From NCBI GenBank assembly GCA_021464415.1, contig CM038466.1:278001-342000 (forward strand): a DNA stretch of 64,000 nucleotides, written 5' to 3'. Origin of the DNA: Lonicera japonica. Lineage: Eukaryota > Streptophyta > Magnoliopsida > Dipsacales > Caprifoliaceae. Shown here one piece after another: positions 46,001 to 58,000 of the stretch. The notes beneath the pieces are model-generated. The model saw only the letters and a list, made by a program, of their open reading frames with translations, ran no database searches and was not told the origin of the DNA. The position numbers were made by a program, and so were the translations under genes. Numbering within the stretch: position 1 is the stretch's first letter; every line of letters begins with the position of its first letter.

Positions 46001-49000
46001 GAATTCTCCTCGCGCCATGACTTAAAGCTCGGGTCGTTAGATGGAGGTGGTATCACCTTGCCATTCACATAACCTAATTTTCTTTTGCCATCAATAAACA
46101 GCCTCATTGATTGTGCCCATTCAAGGTAGTTTCTCCCATTCAACTTGTGACTGATGTTCGCCACCGGGTTTTCACTCACAGAATAAATAGAAGCAAACTG
46201 CGATATAGAATCCATGAACGTAGAAGATGGGCTTGTAGTGGAACCACTAGCCGAATCTGTGAGACCCAGAGTAGTAGCACCCACCATAGCAAGTTTATAA
46301 TTCATATATCACGAGGATTAGCACTAAACAAATCTGGAACCAGCAGCCACAACACTTAAAAATAGTTTAACTAACTCACACCACGTTAAACCAAACTTGA
46401 GATAAATTAACCAAGCCAAATACGAACCCAATCGACCAAACCAAGGCTGGAACAAGTGCGGAACAGTAAGACGAGATCGTCTGGAGAGTTTGGCAGTGAA
46501 CGGAGCACCGACGCGCGGCTACAGTGGAGGCGCGTGAGATCCACGTGCAGGGAGCTGGTGGCGCGTGTAGGCTCGTGAAGGGTCGGTTCCCGGTGATTTT
46601 TCTGGCGTGAGGTCGTCTGAAGATTTCGAGTGCCTCTGTATGGGTGGTGTGATTAAAACACGATACATATACCCAGAGTTTGAGAATGCATTGTGCGGCT
46701 AGGGTTTTTGGACGTAATAGTTCGTTAGCGGCTAGGGTTTTGGTGGAATAAACTGCCTATGGAGTTCCTAACACTCCTTTGATACCATATAGAATTTAGA
46801 GAGAACTATTATTCTTATTCCATAATGATAAAGAATGAAAGCAATGCACCTTATAGGAAATAAACATAACTCCTAATTAACCTAGAGTCCCTATTAAGGT
46901 GGGATTCTACCCACAAATAAAATAACATAAATAAAATAAATAATACTGAATTATCAATACAAATTCTAAATTATTTCACCAGATTGTCACCCATAAAGAT
47001 GAATAAGCTCATTTGCAAGCTGGAGAGGGAAGACGGGTCGATTGTAGTGGATGAAGCCGAGATTGAAAGAAGGACAGGGTTCATGTGGGTTTTGAGGAGT
47101 TGGACTGGGCTCCAATAAGGGCCGAAAGTAGTGAATGGCTTGAAAGGCCTTTTGAGGTGGAAGAAGTCAAAGCCCCTATTGATGCTTGTGATGGTGATAA
47201 AGCGCCGGGGCCGGATGGGTACACGATGGAGTTTTTTAAAAAAGGGTGGGAAGTGATCAAATAAGATATAATTAAGGTGCTTAGAGAATTTTTTGACAAT
47301 GGTGTGGTAAATGCATGTACAAATTCCACCTACATATGCCTGATACTAAGAAAGGCTGCTTCGCTTAACTTAAGGATTTTTGGCCTATTCGTCTTGGTAC
47401 TGGCCTTTACAAGATATTGGCTAAGGTCCTATACTTATGGTTGAGGGAAGTGAATGGCGAGATGGTTGGGGGGGGGGGGGGGAACTCAAGGGGCTTTTGT
47501 GAAGGGTAGGCAAATCCTCGATTTGGCACTTATCACCAATGAAGGGGTGGAGGAGTATAGAGAATGGAAGAAGAAAGGAGTAGTGTTAAAAATAGATTTT
47601 GAGAAGGCCTATGATCACATTGAATGGGGTTTTGTGGATCATGTTTTGGGTAAGAAGGGCTTCGGGTGTAGGTGTAAGAGATGGATTAAAGGGTGATTTT
47701 CGTCGGTCAATTTCACGGGATGATGAACGGCAAGTAATTTTAAGGCATCTCGAGGTCTAAGGCAAGGGGATCCACTTTCCCCATTTATCTTTGTATTGAT
47801 TTCGGATGTGTTGAGAGAGGATTGATTGAGGGGTTCTTCGTTGGGAGAGAGAGGGTAAGCTTATCGCACTTACAATTTGGCGATGACACTATATTTTTCC
47901 TTACCAATAATGAGGAGAAAATTTGCAATCTTATAGGCATATTGGATATCTTTGGGTATGCTTCGGGGTTGAAACTTAATATGGAAGAGGAGGAGGAGAT
48001 GAGAGCAATCGGGGATAATATTGGGTGCGAGGTGGGATCTTGGCCGATATCTTACTTGGGGCTCCCATTAAGAGATAATCTGAGAATAGTCGGGTTTTGG
48101 ACTCCGGTAGTTGAAAATATAGGTCGACGTTTAGAGGGGTGGGTGAGAGGGTGCCTTTCTAAAGGAGGGAGGTTGACCTTAATTCAATCAGTGTTAGAAA
48201 TTATACCTATTTATTATTTATCTCTCTTCAAAATTCCCGTGGCGGTAGTTAAAATTATTGAAAAAATGTTGAGGAATTTCCTTTGGGAAGGTTTTGATAA
48301 AGGGAAAGGGATGCATTTGGTGAGTTGGGATAAGGTCACTAAAAGCAAGAAGATGGGTGGTTTAGGCATCGGTAATATAGTTAAAGAAAATGAGGCTTTT
48401 TTGGGCAAGTGGATTTGGAGATTTCCGCTTGAGCAAAATACTTTTTGGCACTTGATCATTAGAAGTACGACATTCAAAATAACGGGTGGGATTCCAATGT
48501 GGCGTTAAGAGGATCGCTCCGTAATCCATGGAAAGCTATTTCTATGGGGATAGAGAAATTTCTGAGTTACACTTGATACAAGGCTGGCGATGGTGAAAAA
48601 AATCGGTTCTGGACAGATTGTTGGGTGGGTGATTCTTCTCTGGCAGCTCTTTTTCCGAGATTACACATAATTGTCTCTAATCCATATTCTCTTATTGGAT
48701 CTAATTTGATGTGGGCGGAGAATCTCTCTTATACGTGGGATATATCATTTTGGAGGAATTTCAATGAAAACGAAGTATTTGACTTCATGGATCTTTTGGG
48801 GGTGGTGGGTGCTTGGAAAATGAATAGATCAGAGAAAGATTGTAGGCTTTGGTTGGGTGATAAATCTGGTGCATTCTCTTCGAAGTCTTTCTTTGAGAAG
48901 TTAACTTCTTCTAATGAGGAGTGGCATTTCAGTCCTTTCAATATGATTTGGAAGAGGGGGGTTCCCTCGAAAGTTAAAGTTTTAGCCTGGTTATCTGATT

Positions 49001-52000
49001 GGCGAAAGGTAAATACATATGATATGTTGCAATCAAGGTATCCATTTCTGCAAATATCCCTCGCTTGGTGCATTCTATGTAAAATGGAAGGTGAGTCGAT
49101 AGACCATTTATTAGTTCATTGCCCGTTTGCACAGTTTATGTGGAACAATATTCGTAGAGAATTAGACTTAATTGCAGTACTCCCATGTTCCTGGTTCAAT
49201 TTGTTGTCTATATCATGGTGTTGGAAGGGGAATAAAGAAGAAATCAAGAATTTTGTGAAGGTGTTGCTGTTTGGTAGTGATGTAGTGTTTATGGAAGGAG
49301 AGAAATTCCAGAACTTTTGAAGACAAGGAGATGGGCATGGAGGAGATCTAGCAATGTAAGCTTTTTGTTTCTGATAAAAAAAAAAAGATAGCATGTGATA
49401 TTTCTTTCCGCCAAAATAACCATTTATCCTCAAGGGCGATTTTTTTTATTAGAAACTACATGCTTTTATTAGAAACTAATCAAAGCGATACAATATAGAT
49501 TACATCCTTGGTGAACCATCAGTCCACCAAAGCCCCTCATGATATAACAAAAGACTAAAAAAACAAAGCACAAATATTATGAGAAAAAACAAACAATAAT
49601 CAAATGATCAAGCCACTGTCAGAGCTACTATTGACTGGCTGCATTCCAATTCCCACATAGGTCTGAGATTGATAATGATCCAAACAAGTTCCCCATTTCC
49701 AGTTAAAATTTAGTGCAATATTTTTTTCGATGTTCTAATAGTCGCCATTTGGACCTAGGGTCGGCTGGGTGGGTACCGGTGGGCGATTGATTAATTTGGA
49801 ACTAAATATTTATTATTTTTATTATGTTAATATATAANNNNNNNNNNNNNNNNNNNNNNNNNNNNNNNNNNNNNNNNNNNNNNNNNNNNNNNNNNNNNNN
49901 NNNNNNNNNNNNNNNNNNNNNNNNNNNNNNNNNNNNNAGAATCCCACCCATTGTCGCTTAATCCATATTTGCTTCTAATGATGGAACACCATAGGGAATT
50001 TTGACTAAGGGGGAATCTAGACAACCATTTACCCAACAAAGCTTTATTTCGATTCACCAAATTACCAATGCCCAACCCCCTTTTATTTTTCACTTTAGAC
50101 ACTATATCCCAATTTATTAAATGATCTTTTCTATTATTATCGCACCCATCGCACAAAAAGTCTCATTCTTTTTTCCAAAACATTTTTAATCTTCAACGGA
50201 ATACAAAAAATGGACAAAAAATAAGTTGGAAGGCTTGCTAAAATAGATTCAATCAAGATAAGCCTCCCACCTCTTGACAAGCAACCACCTTTCCATCCAT
50301 CAAGTTTCTTCTTAACTTTTTCCAACACCGGATTTCAAAATTCGAAAGAATACCTCCAAGAGGCAACCCCAATTTTTATATTATTTATTGAGGAAAAGGA
50401 AAAAAGAAGGGTGCGATAGAACCCAAAGACTCGGCAAGCCTGTTCATGCGATTCATTGGTACATCTGTGGGTATATGGCTTGGAGGTTAGAACTTAGGTT
50501 TGCTGGCCTTGAAGCTTTGGAAGTTTGTTGTTCTATGAAAATGTGGCTTTTAATTTGGTACTGTTGGAAATCATATTTATCTTTTGTTATATTAGGCACC
50601 TTTTGAACATTCGATAATTATAAGGGATCTTTTAGATCGACTTAGATTAGGGTTTGATTGTGTGGTCTTTTTATTTATACTTATGCTCTGGAACCCTAAT
50701 TATCTTATATATAGAGATGCTGGAACTTTGTTTGAGAATGCTAAAACTCAATAGTATTTTTTTTTCATTTCTGCTTTTGCTACTTAACCCTATTTTTCTT
50801 ATTTAAATAGAGACTCCGACACTATGTTTGAGAACGCCAAAACCCAATCACTTTTTCCAACTGGTATGGGCGGTTTATTTAATTATCACATTGCACTTGC
50901 AACCACTATACTTGACAGCACAATAGAAATTACTGAGAGTCAGCTGCACTGCACATGAGCCCTTGGATATTGGGACTAGTGTTACCTAATTCGTAAGATC
51001 CCCCTCCGTTACGCGTATTGGAATGCATGTCCCAAAACAAGGTGCGTTCGTAACCCCAAATGTAAATCTTGGTGATCCCAATTTAAGTAGATGTGTAAAT
51101 TTTGGAGTGGAACTAATTAACACAAATTAAATAACTAATGTGGAAGTAATTAACAAAGTTGGGTGGTACTATCCTTCTAAAAGTATATTACCAGCTGTGA
51201 GTCATTCTTTTGTCGTGAATATTAGTCACAGTCCTCGTAAAAGTCTACTTCTTTGTTGTTCCAGCAAAGGAAAACTTACCAATCCTTTTTTAAAAAATAA
51301 TAACGAAAGACAAAAATACAAATAGCATTTATTATGCTCATCATTTGACTACAGAATAGGATGGCTTTTCTCATATGTATCTTCTTTTTTTTTTATCAGA
51401 AACAAAGCTTATATATTGATTGGTAGAATCAGATACAAGCAAAGGTGGTGGAAGCGGATGAGAAATCCACTACCAAGCACACCAGAAAACAAAACAAAAA
51501 AGAACAACTCCATCCTCAATCACAAAACAGACAAAAAACACCCTACTACAAATCAAAACTAATCCCATGCCCAAAAAACAAGCAGTACCCCCTAACAACA
51601 ACAATCATACTCCTAGGCACTAAGCAAACCTCTAAGGCCTAAATAAGGCTACTGCATAGCCAAGCCCCAATCCCTAGCAATCTCTGATATAGTCCAGATT
51701 CCAAAATTCTTCGAAGAAAATGCCCAAAGTGAAGCTAGGTTCTTGATTCTGTCCTAAGTCTTTTCTAATTCTTCTTCGGTTTCTTCAAAAATTCTCTTAT
51801 TTCTCTCTCTCCAAATACACCACATCACAGCCATGCAACTACACCTCCATAATGTTTTGCTTTTCTTTTTGTCACCTATGAAAAACCACTTGATAGTAAG
51901 CAATTCATACCAAGAATCCGGAAATACTGCAATCAAGTCGAATTCCTTTCGGACCTTGTACCAGATTTCTTGAGCAAAAGAGCAGTGTAATAACAAATGA

Positions 52001-55000
52001 TCAATGTTCTCTCTGTCCTGCTTGCACAACACACACCATGAAGGAGATAGATGCATAAAAGGCCTTCTGAATTGAATTAAATCCACTGTGTTGACTTTCC
52101 TTAATGCAGCTAACCAGGCTAAAACACGAACTTTAGGAGGAATGCCTGATTTCCAAATCATATCCGCTGGAGCAAAGATATAACCTCCATCAGATTTAGT
52201 AAGAATTTAAAAAAAAGACTTCACTGAGAACATTCCATTTCTATCTCCTCCCCAAACTCAACTATCCTCTTCATCACTAGCCACTTCAACACCATGTAAC
52301 CTTCCCAACAGAGCCCTATATTCCTCCTCCTCCGATTCTGTAACATTTCTTCGCAATATCACATTCTGTGAATGATATTGGGTAGAATCCCAAGAAAGAT
52401 TATCAGCAACCATAGCCTTCGGATTTTGCACTACTCTGAACAAACTCGAAAAATGATCCTTTAAACCTATATCACCAACCCATCTATCCAACCAGAATTT
52501 TGTTCTTGACCCATTGCCAACTCGATAATTCACATTAGCCAAGAAGGTCTCCAACCCATTTGCAATCGCCTTCCAAGGGTTTCTGAAAGTACCTCTACTT
52601 GCTTTATTCGCATCCCAACCATTCTCGTGTACTCCGTATTTGCTTCTGATAATACGGTGCCAAAAAGCACTATGTTCATTTGGAAATCGCCAAAGCCATT
52701 TGCCAAGCAATGCTTCGTTCCTCTTGATCAAATTGCCAATGCCAAGCCCTCCCATCTCTTTGCATTTGGACACCGTTTCCCAATCAACTAAATGATTTGT
52801 TTTTCCTTTATCCATTCCTTCCCATAGAAAGCATCTCATTAATTTTTCAATCATCTTAGCTACTGAAATCGGGATCTTGAACAATAAAAGAAAGTATGTA
52901 GGTATACTATCAAGAACTGATTGAATGAGTGTCAACTTCCCCCTTTAGATAAACATCCCTTAAACCACCCTTTGAGCCTTTTAGTAACCTTTTCTATCAC
53001 CGGATTCCAAAAACTGACTTTCCTTGGATTGTCACCCAAAGGAAGTCCTAAATAGGACATTGGCCAACTACCAACTACACACCCAATTCCCTCAGCAAGG
53101 GCCCCCATCTCACCCTCACCTACATTAATTCCCACGACTTCTGTCTTAGACAAATTGATTTTCAATCCAGACACATACCCAAAGATATCAAGGATTCCCA
53201 TTAAGTTACTAATTTTGTGTTCATCATTTGAGAGGAAAAAAATCGTATCATCGGCAAATTGAAGATGAGACAAATTTACACACTCCATACCAATTGAAAA
53301 CCCTTCAATAAGCCCTCTTGTTTTCGCCCTTTCTACCAACAAATTGAGCACATCCGCAACTATAACAAATAAGAAAGGTGATAACGGATCACCTTGTCGT
53401 AACCCTCTCGAAGCTTTGAAATTCCCTCTTCGTTTCCCATTCATCATTACTGAAAAATTCACCGTCAACAAACACCCTTTGATCCATTTCCTCCATTTCT
53501 CACCGAAATCCTTACGTTCAAGAACATGGTCCACAAAATCCCACTCTATGTGATCGTATGCCTTCTCGAAATCGATCTTCAAAACGATTCCTTTCTTCTT
53601 CATCTCCCTATATTCTTCCACTCTTTCATTAGCAATGAGTGCCAAATCAAGTATTTGCCTATCCTTAACAAACGCATTTTGAGCCATGCCAACAGTCTCG
53701 CACAACATCTCACGTAACCTCAAGGATAAAACCTTAGCTAAGATCTTGTAAAGGTTAGTGACAAGACTAATAGGCCAATAGTCTTTGAGCTTGAATGATG
53801 CTATGTTGATAATTTAGTATTATTTATTTTATTTATTTATGTTATTTTAGTTGTGGATAGAATCCCACCTTGATAGGGACTCTAGTTAATTAGGAGTTGT
53901 GTTTATTCCCTATATAAGGTGCATTTGTTCTTATTATTATATTTATGGAATAAAAATAATCTCGTTCTCTCTAAATTAATATGGTATCATGGAGGTTAGG
54001 AGGAGTTAGGAACTCCATAGGCAGTTATTTCAGCATAAAGAAACCCTAGCCGCAACAGGTTAATTCTCGCTAGAAACCCTAGCCGCAAACTACCACGGTG
54101 CAACATCAAACCCTACCTTTCAATCACACCACCCACACTGTGTGTCGCGAACTCTCAGACGAGCTCACGGCAAAAACATCATCGGAAAACGAAAGCTCAC
54201 GCGCCTACACACGCCTCCGGCTTCTTTGCGTGGATCTCACGCGCCGACAACCTTAACCGTGCGTGGCAGCGCAGGAAGCTCCAACCACTGCCAAACTTTA
54301 CCGACCAGTTCGTCTCACTGTTCCGCACCGTGTTCTGGTCGTGGTTTGGTTAGTTTGATCCGTTTTAGTACTGTTCTGTTTGGTTTTGCCACTGTTCCGG
54401 TGAGTTTGCTAGTTTTCCAGTTATATAGCTACTGTTCTAGTGCTATTCTGTCCTTGTTCTTGGTCTAGTGAGTTTGATTATCTTATCATATGAACTATAA
54501 ACTTGCTATGGTGGGTGCTAGTAGTCCGGGTCTAACAGAATCTTCTAGTGGGCTCCACCGTAAACCCATCATCTACGTTCAAAGATACTAGGTCGCAATT
54601 TGCTACTATTTATTCGTGAATGAAAATCCTGTGGCCAATATTAATCATAAATTTAATGGAAGGAATTACCTCGAATGGGCGCAATCAATGAGACTGTTTA
54701 TTGACGGCAAAAGAAATTAGGTTATGTGAATGGTGAGGTAGTACCACCCCAATCTAACACCCAGGCTTTAAGTCATGGCGCGAGGAAAATTCAATGGTGA
54801 CCTCGTGGTTGATCAATTCCATGGAGGCTGGACTTGGTAAACCCTATATGTTCCTGCCGACTGCTCGAGAATCTGGCACGCGTTAAGAAACGTACTCGGA
54901 TCTAGACAACTATTCTCAAATGTTCGAACTTAATAACCAGTTGTGGAAGATGCAACAAGGAGATCGCGGGTTACAGCCTACTACCATGGACATGTGCCAT

Positions 55001-58000
55001 ATGGCAAGAGTTGGACTTGTTTGAAACTGAAGAGTGGGAAAACCCGAATGATATGCTCGTTACAAGAAGAAGGTTGAGCGAGGTCGGGTGTTTGTCTTCT
55101 TGGCTGACTAAACAAGGATCTAGACGAAGTTCGGGTTATCTTAGGCAGAATACCGTTGCCTACTATCCGAGAGGTATTTTCAGAGGTACGAAGGGAAGAG
55201 GCTCGACGATCTGTGATGTTGAAAGACAACGGGAGCCCCGTACAGATGGTGAGGGCTCTGCACTGGTAGCCCTTGATAAAGCCGTAGACAGTGAAAGAAG
55301 GAGGAAAACAGAAATTATGGTGTGATCATTGCAAGTGGTCAGGTCATACTAGGGATAGTTGCTGGAAACTTCATGGTAAAACCAGCAAATTGGAAGAAGC
55401 GTGATAACAAAACGAGGGAGGAACTCGAGCATTCCAAGCAAGCAATGCAGATTCAGCGCAACCATCTTCCTCAGAACCACTTCCATTCACAAAGGAACAA
55501 TTTGAGCATCTGTGTAAAATGGTTCAAGCCCATTCTTTAGGAAACTCTGACTCCTCATGTTTCATAGCTCAGTCAGTAATAAGTTTACAGCTACAATTGC
55601 CTGTATCAAATCCCATAGCAACTGGATATTAGATTCAGGGCCACTGACCACATGACCGGTATCTCGGAATTTTTTCGTCATATACTCCGTGTGCAGGGAA
55701 TCAAAAGGTGAAAAATTGCTGATGGTTCTTTCGCTGCGGTTGCCGGCAAAGGAACCATAATCGTCTCCCCGTCTCTCCACTCTCAAAGATGACTTACATG
55801 TCCCTAATTTATCGTATAATCTTATATCTGTCAGCAAATTAGCTCTTGATCTCAATTGTCAAGTTAACTTTTGGTCTTCTCATTGTGAATTTCAGGATTC
55901 AAATTCAGGGAAGACGATTGGGGTTGCTAAACAGGATGGGGGTCTCTACTTCTTCAATAATGGGTCTACCTCTGGAAGGCAAGACCGGCAGACTTGTTTT
56001 AATTCTATTTCTGTTTCTAGTGATAGTCAGATTTTGCTATGGCATTATAGGTTAGGACATCCAAACTTTCAGTATTTAAAGCATTTGTTTCCCAAGTTAT
56101 TAATGAATAAAAATTTGCTTAAATTTCGGCGTGAATCTTGTGAATTAGCAAAACATCAACGCACGGTCTTTCCGTCTCAACCATATAAGAAATCACAACC
56201 TTTCACCTTGATTCACAGTGATGTTTGGGGTCCCTCTAGAGTGCCCACTTGGTCTGGCAAACGTTGGTTTGTAACTTTCATTGATGACCACACTAGAGTA
56301 TGTTGGGTCTTTCTTTTAAGAGAAAAATCAGAAGTTGGGAGTGTGTTTCAAAACTTTTACACCATGATACACACACAGTTTCAAACCAAAATTCAAATTT
56401 TTCGGAGTGATAATGGGAAGGAATTTTTTAATAAGATGTTAGGGGATTTTTTCGTAAAAAATGGGATAATTCATCAAAGTTCTTGTAATTATACTCCTCA
56501 ACAGAATGGAGTTGCCGAAAGGAAAAATAGACATCTACTTGAAGTTGCTCGTGCTCTAATTTTTCAAACTAAAGTTCCAAAATACCTTGGGGGAGATGCT
56601 ATTTTGACTGCTACTTACCTTATTAATCGCTTCCAACACGAACTTTGAAATTTAAAGCCCCTATAAAATTGCTTTCTGATCTATTTCCCAACACTCGGTT
56701 ATTAGGGGATATTCCCTTAAAAATATTTGGAAGTGTTGCCTTTGTTCATAATCATGACCCAAAAAATTCTAAACTTGATCCAAAGGCACACAAATGTATT
56801 TTTGTAGGCTATCCTACAAATCAGAAAGGATATAAATGTTTTGATCCGATTTCCAAGAAATTATACATTTCTATGGATGTTACCTTCTTCGAGGGGCGAT
56901 CCTATTACAACTCCCATCTTCAGGGGGAGAGCATGAGTGAAGATGGTGGTTACGGTTTTGATAATTCAGTCGTTGATGTTTTGTATGAACAAGTACCTAA
57001 TTTTAACACACAATCTGGGAAAACAAATGAATTAAATATTGAAGATACTTGTGTTGGTAATGGTGAACAACCAGGGTTAGTGTCATTCCAAAATCTGACT
57101 ACTGACGGGCCAGAGATGTGTGCAAAACGGTATAAAGGTCTTGTTTATTCTAGGAAAAATCCAGAACAAGGAAGGAAAGAAACCATCCCTCTGCAACCCC
57201 AAGAATCCAACCTGGAGATGGATCATGATACTCACGATGACTCTTCCGAGATACCTGAAGGTAGTTCTCAAGCCAATATCGAGTCAACTCAATCTGATCA
57301 ACTTGATCTCCCTATTGCTCTTAGAAAAGGAGTCAAAGCGTGTACGAAATCTCCCAAATATCCTATTTCGAACTTTGTGTCATATAAAAATATCTCACCC
57401 TCCTATTCTGCATTTATCTCTCGTGTGTCGAATGTGGTTATTCCTAACAATGTTCAGGATGCTCTAAATGTTCCGGAGTGGAGAGAAGCGGTGTATGAGG
57501 AGATGAGAGCGCTGGAGAAGAATGCTACTTGGGAGAAAGTAAAGCTTCCAGAAGGAAAGACAGTGGTTGGTTGTAAATGGGTATTCACTGTGAAGTATAA
57601 CTCAGATGGGTCAGTGGAACGGTACAAAGCTCGTCTGGTGGCTAAAGGCTTCACTCAAACGTATGGAGTCGACTACTCCGAAACTTTTTCTCCAGTGGCA
57701 AAATTAAATACAGTTCGGGTTCTCTTATCAGTTGCAGCTAACTTGGACTGGCCTCTGACTCAGTTAGATGTGAAGAACGCCTTCTTGAATGGAAACCTAG
57801 AAGAGGAAGTCTATATGGAACCTCCACCTGGTTTTACTGAGGAATTTGGTACAAAAATCTGCAAGCTAAAGAGGTCTTTGTATGGCCTTAAACAATCCCC
57901 TAGAGCGTGGTTCGAAAGATTAACGAAGTTCCTCAAGGGCCAAGGGTATAATCAAGGGCAGTCTGATCATACTCTCTTTACTAAGACGTCCACAAGAAAC

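Larger units (their letters stand above)
44345..49387 (+). mobile_element. LINE-A in intron 6, split by a copia element
   Basis: Sense to the gene. 44345-44703 reads as the endonuclease-to-RT linker (GFKFMKRLEQVKHEVKRWN). After the copia insertion (44704-46959) the element resumes: 46965-47345 and 47454-48508 read as RT, and 48625-49320 as the zinc-binding RT domain. The 3' end is TTTGTTTCTGATAAAAA with an A-run at 49376-49386, the same terminus as LINE-B. The 5' end is truncated. No clear target duplication was found. Confidence 0.85.
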
